This document shows, piece after piece, positions 1 to 8,409 of a DNA stretch of 32,329 bases. The DNA lies in NCBI GenBank assembly GCA_023255445.1, contig JALRIL010000040.1, forward strand, positions 1-32,329, written 5' to 3'. Every line of letters starts with the position of its first letter. Positions within the stretch are counted from its first letter, which is position 1. The position numbers and the translations under genes were made by a program. This stretch comes from Limnohabitans sp. (GTDB lineage: Bacteria > Pseudomonadota > Gammaproteobacteria > Burkholderiales > Burkholderiaceae_C). The notes beneath the pieces were generated by a model that saw only the letters and a list, made by a program, of their open reading frames with translations, was not told the DNA's origin and did no database searches.

Positions 1-1
1 T

Positions 2-502
2 TTGCAGTTCAAGTTCAGCCAACAGCTGTCAATGACACCGCAACTGCAGCAGGCCATCAAACTGCTGCAATTGTCGAGCTTGGAACTGCAGCAAGAAATC
101 CAACAAGCACTGCAAGACAACCCCCTACTGGAACTTGAAGATAGCGATGTGGATGGTGAGACCAGTAACGCTGATGACCAGCAGCCGGATTGGGATGACC
201 CCTACTCAGCCGCATTGAGCTCGAGCGGGCAAAGTTTTGACGACGATGGCGCCAGCTATCAGGGTGAAACTCATACCTCTTTGCGCGATCACTTGTTGTG
301 GCAAATGCGGCTGTCACATTTCAGCGAACGTGATGAAGTCATCGCCACCATGATCATCGACAGCATTGACGACCATGGTTACTTACAAACCGATATTGCC
401 GAACTGGTTGACACGCTAGATGCTGAATTAGCTGACTTAGACGATGCCGAAGTGGCTGTGGTACTGAAGCGCATTCAGCATTTTGAACCCGCTGGTGTCG
501 CG
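2..502 (+). pseudogene. rpoN: RNA polymerase sigma-54 factor (RpoN) N-terminal fragment; runs off the left edge and is truncated at ~494-502
   Basis: Translation FSQQLSMTPQLQQAIKLLQLSSLELQQEIQQALQDNPLLE is the canonical RpoN activator-interaction domain; RpoN similarity stops after RIQHFEPAGVA and the rest of the ORF (to 571) is antisense to thiD. Confidence 0.88.
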
Positions 503-691
503 CACATAGGTGCCGGTGACCACTGGCAAGGTGTGCGCGCCGACCGAGCCGGCTGCCAGCACGTCGCCTGACAGACCGCCAGCACCGCTGGGGTCGTTAG
601 CGTTGAAGGCGAGCACACACGCCACACCCTGGCCGAGCTCGTTGTCGTCCTGCGTGCTGTCGTCAGATTCAAAGAGGGAGGTGTCGGTCAT
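494..691 (-). pseudogene. thiD: Hydroxymethylpyrimidine/phosphomethylpyrimidine kinase (ThiD) N-terminal fragment, truncated at the rpoN junction
   Basis: Minus-strand ORF 437..691: VACVLAFNANDPSGAGGLSGDVLAAGSVGAHTLPVVTGTYVRDT matches the ThiD N-terminus (NDPSGGAG-type nucleotide/substrate motif); similarity ends at RDT. Confidence 0.82.
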
Positions 692-792
692 GTGCGCAAA
701 GGCTGGCAGGTGTTCACGTAAGCTTCATAAGGGGCGAGGGTCACCCGATACAATCGAATTCATTCTATTCGACGAATTTGCAAGAGGATGGC

Positions 793-963
793 ATGGAATA
801 CAAGACGTGGATGTGTTTGATTTGCGGCTGGATTTATGACGAAGAGGTCGGTGATCCTGAGCACGGTATTGCGCCGGGTACCAAGTGGGAGGATGTGCCC
901 ATGAACTGGACGTGCCCGGAGTGCGCGGCGCGCAAGGAAGACTTCGAGATGGTGGCGATCTAA
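793..963 (+). CDS. rubA: Rubredoxin
   Basis: MEYKTWMCLICGWIYDEEVGDPEHGIAPGTKWEDVPMNWTCPECAARKEDFEMV: two CxxC pairs (CLIC, CPEC). ATG at 793 preferred over the 778 TTG. Confidence 0.96.
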   Translation: MEYKTWMCLICGWIYDEEVGDPEHGIAPGTKWEDVPMNWTCPECAARKEDFEMVAI

Positions 964-990
964 GGTCCTGCAGAGTCCGCGAGGGGCCCC

Positions 991-1018
991 AAAGCCGCCT
1001 TCCTCAGGCGGCTTTTTT
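991..1018. terminator. Rho-independent terminator between convergent rubredoxin and photolyase genes
   Basis: aaagccgcct-tcctc-aggcggcttt followed by T-run; 10-bp perfect stem. Confidence 0.85.
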
Positions 1019-2479
1019 CTTGACCACGGCGTAGCGTTCCAGGGTTTTTTCGCGGGCCTCGGCATGGTCCACGATGGGGCGCGGGTAAGTGTTGCCCAGC
1101 TCGACGCCTGCAGCCTGCAACTCGAGTGCGCCGGCCAGCCAAGGGGCATGAATGGCCTTGACCGACAGGCCCGCCAGCTCGGGCAGGTAGCGGCGGATGA
1201 ACTTGCCTTCGGGGTCAAACTTTTCGCTTTGACTGACCGGGTTGAAGATGCGAAAGTAGGGTTGCGCGTCGCACCCGCTGGAGCTGGCCCACTGCCAGCC
1301 GCCGTTGTTGGCCGAGAGGTCAAAGTCGTTGAGGTGTGTGGCAAAGTATTTTTCGCCCCAGCGCCAGTCCACGCCCAGGTCTTTGCATAAAAAGCTGGCC
1401 ACGACCATACGCAGGCGGTTGTGCATGTAGCCCGTCTGGTTGAGTTGGCGCATGGCGGCGTCTACCAGCGGGTAGCCTGTGCGGGCCTGGCACCAGGCGT
1501 CAAACAGTTTGTGGCCGTGGGGCCCATGGTCCCAGTGGATGGCGTCGTAGTCGCGCTTGAAGCTCTCGCCCGCGCCTACGTGTGCAAAGTTGGCCAGCAC
1601 CTGAACGTAAAAATCACGCCAGATCAATTCGGACAGCCACACGGCTGCACCCGGGCTGCCGGCTTGCATGCGTTCGAGCGCCATGCGGGCCAGCTGACGA
1701 ACTGAGACGGTGCCAAAACGCAGATGGGTGCTCAGGTAGCTGGGGCCCTTCAGGCTGGGGTAGTCGCGCGTACGGTCGTAGGCATCGATGCGCGCGGCAA
1801 AGTCTTGCAGCAGGGTTTGTCCGCCGCTTTCGCCGCAGGGCAAATGCAGTGTGTGCAGGTTGCTGGGCTCAAAGTCCAGGTCACTCAAGGTGGGCAGGCT
1901 TGACGGCCACTGCGCCGGGCGCGGTGCGAGCCGATGCAGGTCGCGTTCGCTGGGGTAGGCCTTGAGGTAGAAGTCGTTGACCTTTTTGAGCCAGGCGTTC
2001 TTGTAGGGCGTGAAGACCGAAAACGCCGTGCCTGACTGGGTCATGACCTCCTGGCGCTCAAAAATCACGTGGTCCTTGCAAGTGTGCATGGAGATCCCCA
2101 GGTCGGCCAGGTGACCGCGCACCTTGTGGTCGCGGCTCTGGGCCAAAGGTTCGTCGTCATGGGCGCAGAACACGGCTTGAACACCCAGTTGTCGGGCCAG
2201 GGCGGGCAGGGCCTGGCTGGCCGGACCGTGCTGCACCAGCAAGCCCGTGTCCGGGCGCTGGCTGGCGCAGCGCAGGTTCTGGTCAAGTTCAGTCACGCCA
2301 GCATGAATGAAGTCCACGCGCCGATCCTGCCGGGGCAAGCTGTCCAGAATTTCGGTGTCAAAGACAAAAGCCACATGCACCCGTTGGCAGTGGCGCAGGG
2401 CCAGGTACAGCGCTGCGTTGTCGTGCAGGCGCAAGTCGCGTCTGAGCCAGACCAATCCCGAGGTGTAAGAAGCTGTCAT
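1004..2479 (-). CDS. phrB: Deoxyribodipyrimidine photo-lyase (cryptochrome/photolyase family)
   Basis: LVWLRRDLRLHDNAAL N-terminus; C-terminal FAD domain GYPLVDAAMRQLNQTGYMHNRLRMVVASFLCKDLGVDWRWGEKYFATHLNDFDLSANNGGWQWASSSGCDAQPYFRIFNP. Confidence 0.96.
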   Translation of the reverse strand: MTASYTSGLVWLRRDLRLHDNAALYLALRHCQRVHVAFVFDTEILDSLPRQDRRVDFIHAGVTELDQNLRCASQRPDTGLLVQHGPASQALPALARQLGVQAVFCAHDDEPLAQSRDHKVRGHLADLGISMHTCKDHVIFERQEVMTQSGTAFSVFTPYKNAWLKKVNDFYLKAYPSERDLHRLAPRPAQWPSSLPTLSDLDFEPSNLHTLHLPCGESGGQTLLQDFAARIDAYDRTRDYPSLKGPSYLSTHLRFGTVSVRQLARMALERMQAGSPGAAVWLSELIWRDFYVQVLANFAHVGAGESFKRDYDAIHWDHGPHGHKLFDAWCQARTGYPLVDAAMRQLNQTGYMHNRLRMVVASFLCKDLGVDWRWGEKYFATHLNDFDLSANNGGWQWASSSGCDAQPYFRIFNPVSQSEKFDPEGKFIRRYLPELAGLSVKAIHAPWLAGALELQAAGVELGNTYPRPIVDHAEAREKTLERYAVVKKKAA

Positions 2480-2510
2480 GGGCGAGGAGGGCTCCCGTTA
2501 AAATCCTTGT

Positions 2511-3113
2511 ATGACCGCTGATTCTGCCTCCATTGACCTGACGCATCACTTTTTGATCGCCATGCCCACACTGGAGGACTCGCTTTTCGCCCGCTCAGTG
2601 GTGTACATGTGTGAACACAACAGCAGCGGGGCGATGGGCTTGATCATCAACAAGCCCACTGAGCTGACCCTGGCCCAGCTGTTCAGCAAACTCGACTTGC
2701 CCCTGCACCGTACGGATTTGTTCGATTCGCCGGTGCTCCATGGCGGCCCTTTGCAGCCCGAGCGGGGCTTTGTTCTGCACGAGCCGATGGCCATTCCCGT
2801 GTCCGAGAACGAGCAGGCTCCGCTTTACGCCTCCACCATGAAGGTCAAAGAGGGTCTGGAGCTGACCACCTCGCGCGATGTGCTCGAAGCCCTCTCGGGC
2901 GGCGGTGGCCCACGTCAGGTGATGATGACCCTGGGTTACGCCTCCTGGGGCGAAGGCCAGCTGGAGTCCGAGCTGGCTGAGAATGCCTGGCTGACGGTGC
3001 AAGCTGATCTGGCCACGGTGTTTGACGTGCCGCTGGCGCAACGCTATGACCACGCGCTGGAACTGCTGGGACTGAAGGCATGGATGCTCTCGTCCGAGGC
3101 GGGGCACGCATGA
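2511..3113 (+). CDS. YqgE/AlgH family protein (UPF0301)
   Basis: DLTHHFLIAMPTLEDSLFARSVVYMCEHNSSGAMGLIINKPTELTL is the YqgE signature; located directly before ruvX. Confidence 0.92.
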   Translation: MTADSASIDLTHHFLIAMPTLEDSLFARSVVYMCEHNSSGAMGLIINKPTELTLAQLFSKLDLPLHRTDLFDSPVLHGGPLQPERGFVLHEPMAIPVSENEQAPLYASTMKVKEGLELTTSRDVLEALSGGGGPRQVMMTLGYASWGEGQLESELAENAWLTVQADLATVFDVPLAQRYDHALELLGLKAWMLSSEAGHA

Positions 3114-3523
3114 TGGACGTGCCCGTGTCCGTGCCAGCTTCGCAACAGATGTTTCTGGCGCTGGACTATGGCCTCAAGCGCACCGGGGTGGCCGTAGGCA
3201 ACCGTTTGTTGCGCACGGCCACGCCACAAGGCACGATTGCGGCGGAGGGCGATGCGCGGTTTGTCAAAATTGCCGAGCGCCTGAAAGAGTGGCAGCCCGA
3301 TGCACTGGTGGTGGGTGTGCCCACACACCCCGATGGCGGCGAGCACGAAAACACCTTGCGCGCCCGTAAATTTGCCCGTCAATTGCGCGGCCGATTTGGA
3401 TTGCAGGTGTATGAGGTGGACGAGCGCTACACCACCACCGAGGCCCATGCTTTGGGCGCACGCGATGCGGATGCGGCAGCCGCGACCATCATTCTTGAGC
3501 AGTTTTTAAGGAGTCTGGCGTGA
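3110..3523 (+). CDS. ruvX: Putative pre-16S rRNA nuclease / Holliday junction resolvase-like protein (YqgF/RuvX)
   Basis: FLALDYGLKRTGVAVGNRLLRTATPQGTI...VVGVPTHPDGGEHENTLRARKFARQL...EVDERYTTTEA; starts at 3110 overlapping the yqgE stop (ATGA). Confidence 0.92.
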   Translation: MMDVPVSVPASQQMFLALDYGLKRTGVAVGNRLLRTATPQGTIAAEGDARFVKIAERLKEWQPDALVVGVPTHPDGGEHENTLRARKFARQLRGRFGLQVYEVDERYTTTEAHALGARDADAAAATIILEQFLRSLA

Positions 3524-4017
3524 GTTCTTTGACCCTGAACGCTGAGGCGTTGTATCAGGACCTGCTGGCGGGTGTGCGGCGCATGAGTCATGCGCAAACC
3601 CGCCTGGTGGGCATCACCTCGGGCGGCGCTTGGCTGGCCGAGCGTCTGCAGCGCGACCTGGGTCTGGCGGGTGAGCCCGGTCAAGTGTCTTCGACCATGC
3701 ACCGGGACGACTTTGCCCAGCGCGGCCTGTCCAGGGGTGGCCAAACGCTGCTGCCTTTTGAGGTCGATGGTGCCGACATTCTGGTGCTCGACGATGTGCT
3801 CTACACCGGCCGCACGCTGCGCGCTGTGCTCAACGAGATTTTTGACTACGGTCGCCCACGTCTGGTGCAACTGGCAGTGCTGGTGGACCGAGGGGGGCGC
3901 CAGTTGCCTGTCCAGGCGGACTTCGCGGCCGCCCGTGTCAGCTTGCCGGACACCCAAACCCTGTCGCTGGCCCGAGACGAGGCCGGTGCTTTCAGCTTCC
4001 AGGTGCAAACCCGATGA
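3520..4017 (+). CDS. pyrR: Bifunctional pyr operon regulator / uracil phosphoribosyltransferase PyrR
   Basis: VGITSGGAWLAERL...DILVLDDVLYTGRTLRAVLNEIFDYGRPRLVQLAVLVDRGGRQLPVQAD: PRPP-binding motif and PyrR signature; overlaps ruvX by 4 nt (GTG start). Confidence 0.93.
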   Translation: MSSLTLNAEALYQDLLAGVRRMSHAQTRLVGITSGGAWLAERLQRDLGLAGEPGQVSSTMHRDDFAQRGLSRGGQTLLPFEVDGADILVLDDVLYTGRTLRAVLNEIFDYGRPRLVQLAVLVDRGGRQLPVQADFAAARVSLPDTQTLSLARDEAGAFSFQVQTR

Positions 4018-4032
4018 CGGCCAAGGCCTGAG

Positions 4033-5004
4033 GTGAACATGCTCTACAAACGCAACAACCCCCAACTCAACAAGAACGGCGAGCTGATCCATTTGCTCTC
4101 CACCGAGGGTCTGTCCAAGGACATCCTCACCCACATCCTGGACACGGCGGCCAACTTCGTCAGCGTCAACGACCGCGAAGTCAAAAAGGTGCCCTTGCTG
4201 CGTGGCAAGAGCGTGTTTAACCTGTTCTTCGAAAACAGCACGCGCACACGGACCACGTTCGAGATTGCGGCCAAGCGCCTGTCGGCAGACGTGATCAACC
4301 TCGACATTGCGCGCTCCTCGGCCAGCAAGGGCGAGAGCCTGCTCGACACCATTGCCAACCTGAGCGCGATGGCCGCCGACATTTTTGTGGTGCGCCACAG
4401 CGAGTCGGGTGCGCCGTACCTGATCGCCCAACACGTTGCTCCGCATGTGCACGTGGTCAATGCGGGCGATGGCCGTCATGCCCACCCCACCCAGGGCTTG
4501 CTGGACATGTTCACCATCCGGCACTACAAGAAAGATTTTTCCAATCTCACTGTAGCCATCGTGGGCGATGTGTTGCACTCGCGTGTGGCCCGCTCCGACA
4601 TCCATGCGCTGACCACGCTGGGTTGTGCCGAAGTGCGTGTGGTGGGCCCCAAGACACTGGTGCCGTCTGACATGGCGCAGATGGGTGTGCGTGTGTTCAA
4701 CAACCTGGAAGAAGGCATCAAGGGTTGCGATGTGGTCATCATGTTGCGCCTGCAAAACGAACGCATGAGCGGCGCGCTGCTGCCCTCCAGTCAGGAGTAC
4801 TTTGAAAGCTTTGGCCTCACCTCCGAGAAGCTTGAGCTGGCTAAACCCGACGCCATCGTGATGCATCCCGGGCCGATTAACCGCGGCGTTGAAATCGACT
4901 CGGCCGTGGTCGACGGGCGGCAAAGCGTGATCTTGCCGCAGGTGACGTTTGGCATTGCGGTGCGCATGGCGGTCATGAGCATTGTGGCGGGCAACGAGGC
5001 GTAA
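4033..5004 (+). CDS. pyrB: Aspartate carbamoyltransferase catalytic subunit
   Basis: [20 protein letters not shown] (carbamoyl-phosphate binding), [27 protein letters not shown]. Confidence 0.96.
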   Translation: MNMLYKRNNPQLNKNGELIHLLSTEGLSKDILTHILDTAANFVSVNDREVKKVPLLRGKSVFNLFFENSTRTRTTFEIAAKRLSADVINLDIARSSASKGESLLDTIANLSAMAADIFVVRHSESGAPYLIAQHVAPHVHVVNAGDGRHAHPTQGLLDMFTIRHYKKDFSNLTVAIVGDVLHSRVARSDIHALTTLGCAEVRVVGPKTLVPSDMAQMGVRVFNNLEEGIKGCDVVIMLRLQNERMSGALLPSSQEYFESFGLTSEKLELAKPDAIVMHPGPINRGVEIDSAVVDGRQSVILPQVTFGIAVRMAVMSIVAGNEA

Positions 5005-5016
5005 GGACACACAAGC

Positions 5017-6312
5017 ATGAAGATCCTGATTCAAAACGGTCGCGTGATCGACCCTGCCAGTGGTCTGGACAAGGTGGCTGACCTGGCTATCGCCGCCGGC
5101 CGCATTGTGGGCATCGGGCAAGCGCCCGCTGACTTTGTGCCCAACCGCACGGTGGACGCCCAAGGTTGCATCGTGGCGCCGGGCCTGGTGGACCTCGCCG
5201 TGCGCCTGCGCGAGCCTGGCCATGAACACGAAGGCATGCTGGAATCCGAAATGGCCGCCGCTGTGGCTGGTGGCGTGACCAGCCTGGTCTGCCCGCCCGA
5301 CACCGACCCGGTGCTCGACGAGCCTGGCCTCATTGAAATGCTGCGCCATCGCGCCGAAAAGCTGCACCAGTCGCGCGTGTTGCCCTTGGGGGCACTCACG
5401 CGTGGCCTCAAAGGCGAAGTGCTGACCGAAATGGGCCAGCTGACCGAGGCGGGTTGTGTGGGTTTTTCGCAAGCCGAAGTCACGTTGGCCAACACCCAGG
5501 TCATGCAGCGTGCCTTCCAGTACGCCAGCACCTTTGGCTACACCGTCTGGTTGCGTGCGCAAGACCACTTTTTAGGCAAAGGCGTGGCCGCAAGCGGTCC
5601 GTTGGCCACGCGCATGGGCTTGTCGGGCGTGCCGGTCATGGCCGAAACCATTGCCCTGCACACCATTTTCGAGCTGATGCGCTCCACCGGCGCGCGCGTT
5701 CACCTGTGCCGCATCAGCAGTGCTGCGGGCGTCGAGCTGGTACGCCAGGCCAAGGCCGAAGGCCTGAAGGTCTCGTGCGATGTCAGCATCAACTCTTTGC
5801 ATTTGACCGATGTGGACATGGGCTACTTTGACAGCCGCGCCCGCCTGAACCCGCCGCTGCGTCAGCAGCGCGACCGTGACGCCTTGCGCGCTGCACTCGC
5901 TGATGGGACGGTCGATGCGCTGGTGTCTGACCACACACCCGTTGATGCCGATGCCAAAGCCCTGCCTTTTGCCGAAGCCGAGCCGGGTGCCACGGGTGTG
6001 GAGTTGCTCTGGAGCCTGGCCCTGAAGTGGGGGCAGGAACAGGGTGTGCCCTTGCCCAAGGTGCTGGAATGCATCACTGCCGCTCCCGCAGCTTTGCTGG
6101 GGGGGGCCATCAACACCTTGCAGGGTTCCTTGGGGCGCCTGGCTGTGGGGGGGGTGGCCGATGTGGTGTTGCTCAGCGAAGCCGGACACTGGCCGGTGCA
6201 AGCTCAGGCCTTGCGCAGCCAAGGCAAGAACACGCCATTTGAAGGCTATGAATTGCCAGGGCGTGTGCGCATGACCCTGGTGGGTGGGCACATCGCCTTC
6301 GAGGCGAACTGA
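5017..6312 (+). CDS. pyrC': Dihydroorotase-like protein (PyrC'), predicted catalytically inactive
   Basis: Dihydroorotase fold motifs (LREPGHEHEG, LNPPLRQQRDRDAL, DALVSDHTP), but the metal-binding HxH is replaced (VDLAVRLREPG); directly downstream of pyrB. Confidence 0.93.
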   Translation: MKILIQNGRVIDPASGLDKVADLAIAAGRIVGIGQAPADFVPNRTVDAQGCIVAPGLVDLAVRLREPGHEHEGMLESEMAAAVAGGVTSLVCPPDTDPVLDEPGLIEMLRHRAEKLHQSRVLPLGALTRGLKGEVLTEMGQLTEAGCVGFSQAEVTLANTQVMQRAFQYASTFGYTVWLRAQDHFLGKGVAASGPLATRMGLSGVPVMAETIALHTIFELMRSTGARVHLCRISSAAGVELVRQAKAEGLKVSCDVSINSLHLTDVDMGYFDSRARLNPPLRQQRDRDALRAALADGTVDALVSDHTPVDADAKALPFAEAEPGATGVELLWSLALKWGQEQGVPLPKVLECITAAPAALLGGAINTLQGSLGRLAVGGVADVVLLSEAGHWPVQAQALRSQGKNTPFEGYELPGRVRMTLVGGHIAFEAN

Positions 6313-6323
6313 AAGCCCTGCCC

Positions 6324-7073
6324 ATGCGCCGAGACCTGGTGGCCAGCTGGCGATTGGTGCGCGGCGCCTGGCATGTGCTGGACGGTTGGTGGACGGTGCG
6401 CAGGCGCTTTCCGGCGCTGACAGCGCCCCAGCGTGAGCGCGCGGTGCAAGCCTGGGCCCAGCGCTTGCTGCAGCTGTGGGGCATTGAGCTGCAAATGGTG
6501 GGGCAAGCCCACCAAGAGGGCGCCGCCCTGCTGGTGAGCAACCATATTTCCTGGCTGGACATTGTGGTCATGCACGCCAGCCGGCATTGCCGTTTTGTGT
6601 CCAAGTCCGACATCAAGCACTGGCCCGTGGTGGGGACTTTGGCCACCAGTGCGGGCACGCTCTACATCGAACGTCATCGTCGTCGCGATGCACATCGCAT
6701 GGTCAACGATGTGGGGCAAGCCATGCGCAACGGCGATGTGATCGCGGTATTCCCCGAGGGCACGACCAGTGATGGCCAGGACGTGCTGCCTTTTCATGCC
6801 AACTTGATCGAGGCGGCTTTGCTGGCGCAGGCGCCGGTGCAGCCACTGGCGCTGCAATTTGTAGAGCGACATACGGGCCAGCACGCGCGCGCAGTGTGCT
6901 ACATCGACGATGACACGCTCATCGGTTCAGTCTGGCGCACCCTGCGCACGCCCGGCATTGTGGCTCGGGTGCACTGGGGGCAGGCCCAGCAAGGCCAAGG
7001 ACGAGATCGCCGGCAATGGGCCACAGACTTGCGCGCCGAAGTCCTTCGCTTGCGCAACCTCCGCGCGGACTGA
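6324..7073 (+). CDS. plsC: 1-acyl-sn-glycerol-3-phosphate acyltransferase (PlsC family)
   Basis: NHISWLDIVV (HX4D) and FPEGTTSDG motifs. Confidence 0.9.
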   Translation: MRRDLVASWRLVRGAWHVLDGWWTVRRRFPALTAPQRERAVQAWAQRLLQLWGIELQMVGQAHQEGAALLVSNHISWLDIVVMHASRHCRFVSKSDIKHWPVVGTLATSAGTLYIERHRRRDAHRMVNDVGQAMRNGDVIAVFPEGTTSDGQDVLPFHANLIEAALLAQAPVQPLALQFVERHTGQHARAVCYIDDDTLIGSVWRTLRTPGIVARVHWGQAQQGQGRDRRQWATDLRAEVLRLRNLRAD

Positions 7074-7146
7074 GACTTGTCGTTGGCTGGCGTCCCCGAA
7101 ATCGTGGACAATCCAAAGCTTTCTTGTCATCCACGAGATCATCACC

Positions 7147-7479
7147 ATGGTCAAACAGGCCAAAGTTGCCACCGAAGACGCTGCGATCGCAGAGTCCGAT
7201 GAGGTTTTTGAAAAAGCGGCTGAAATGTTTCGGGTCATGTCCGCGCCCATGCGGCTGCGCATTGTCAGCGCGCTGTGCAACGGCGAAAAGAACGTGGGCG
7301 AGCTCATTGCCGAAGTCAACACCACGCAACCCAACATGTCCCAGCACCTCAACACCCTGTACCAGGCTGGTGTGCTGGGCAAGCGCCGCGAGGGCGTGCA
7401 GATTTACTACCGCATCATCAACGAGCGCGTGGTGACGCTGTGCCGGGCGGTGTGCGTGCAAATTGCCTCTGAAATGTAA
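7147..7479 (+). CDS. ArsR/SmtB-family transcriptional regulator (paralog 1)
   Basis: MSAPMRLRIVSALCNGEKNVGELIAEVNTTQPNMSQHLNTLYQAGVLGKRREGVQIYYRI winged helix; Cys in ALCNGEKN and CRAVC. Confidence 0.9.
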   Translation: MVKQAKVATEDAAIAESDEVFEKAAEMFRVMSAPMRLRIVSALCNGEKNVGELIAEVNTTQPNMSQHLNTLYQAGVLGKRREGVQIYYRIINERVVTLCRAVCVQIASEM

Positions 7480-7557
7480 AGATTCCCTGCTTGCGGGTTT
7501 TCACCGTGCCCAAGCTGGGTTTGTGTTTCTACCATTCATCCATAAGGAGTTACTGAT

Positions 7558-7968
7558 ATGAAAAAATGGCTTTTTCTGTGTGCGGGTTTGCTGGCGTGTA
7601 CGCTGTCGTTTGCCCAGGTCAAGGTGGTCTACCACTTGACCGATGGTGTGGCGCAGGCCGCCAAGGCGATGAACAATATCCGCAATCACCTCAGCGCTGA
7701 TCCGACGGCCAAAATCGTCGTGGTTTCGCACGGCAACGGCATCGATTTCATGCTCGATGGTGCCCAGACCCCCAGCGGCGCTGCCTTCACAGGCAACATC
7801 AGCGACTTGGCCAGCAAAGGGGTCGAGTTCCGTGTGTGTAACAACACCCTGGTGTCTCGCAACATCAGCAAGGACAAACTGGCGATGGAGGCCGTGGTGG
7901 TCCCCTCGGGTGTGGCCGAAGTGGCCAGACTGCAGGCTAAAGAGCAATTCGTCTACCTCAAGCCCTGA
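7558..7968 (+). CDS. Exported DsrE-family protein
   Basis: Signal peptide MKKWLFLCAGLLACTLSFAQ followed by VKVVYHLTDGVAQAAKAMNNIRNHL...IVVVSHGNGIDFMLDGA...GVEFRVCNNTL, DsrE/F-like fold. Confidence 0.82.
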   Translation: MKKWLFLCAGLLACTLSFAQVKVVYHLTDGVAQAAKAMNNIRNHLSADPTAKIVVVSHGNGIDFMLDGAQTPSGAAFTGNISDLASKGVEFRVCNNTLVSRNISKDKLAMEAVVVPSGVAEVARLQAKEQFVYLKP

Positions 7969-7985
7969 GCTTCGGGCTGATCCGT

Positions 7986-8018
7986 AGCGCTGCGCGTTGG
8001 CCTGCGCAGCGCTTTTTT
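7986..8018 (+). terminator. Rho-independent terminator
   Basis: agcgctgcgc-gttggcct-gcgcagcgct-ttttt, 10-bp perfect stem. Confidence 0.88.
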
Positions 8019-8034
8019 ATTGGGCCGCACAACA

Positions 8035-8403
8035 ATGAAAACACAATCGGGGAGCAGGCTGGTCATCGCGCTGGCCTTGATGACGTGCGGATGGTCCCGT
8101 GCCTGGGCGCAGGCATCGCCAGTATCAATCGAGGAGGCTGAAGCGTCCGTGCGTCAACAGGTGCTCAAGCAGTGCTTTGTCTGCCACGGCTTGCAGGGCG
8201 AGTCGGCCAGTGACAAATACCCGCGACTGGCAGGATTACCCGCTGCCTACATCACAGCGCAGCTGCAGGCTTTTCAGTCCGGGCAGCGCCCCAGCGAGAC
8301 CATGATCGAAATCGTGCGAGCCATGAGCGTCAGTGACATGCAGGCGCTGGGGCACTATTTCGAGCGCCAGGGCCAGGCGGGGCGCACCACTTCAATACAG
8401 TAG
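8035..8403 (+). CDS. Monoheme c-type cytochrome, exported
   Basis: Signal peptide and CFVCHG heme motif; class I-like PRLAGLPAAYITAQLQAFQSGQR. Confidence 0.88.
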   Translation: MKTQSGSRLVIALALMTCGWSRAWAQASPVSIEEAEASVRQQVLKQCFVCHGLQGESASDKYPRLAGLPAAYITAQLQAFQSGQRPSETMIEIVRAMSVSDMQALGHYFERQGQAGRTTSIQ

Positions 8404-8409
8404 CCGGAC

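Noticed and set aside
754-772. Inverted repeat TCGAAT-tcattct-ATTCGA upstream of rubredoxin
   Set aside because: Short 6-bp arms around an EcoRI-like AT-rich promoter region; could arise by chance and no regulator is nearby.
510-839. 109-aa plus-strand ORF spanning the thiD fragment and rubredoxin start
   Set aside because: Antisense to thiD and out of frame with rubredoxin; no recognisable family.
3427-5568. 713-aa minus-strand ORF opposite ruvX/pyrR/pyrB/pyrC'
   Set aside because: Shadow ORF: His/Gln/Val-rich translation with no family signature, fully antisense to four well-supported genes.
6100-6155. Two G-homopolymer runs in pyrC' that could indicate frameshift errors
   Set aside because: Reading frame and dihydroorotase-like similarity continue through both runs; the inactivation call rests on the HxH substitution far upstream.
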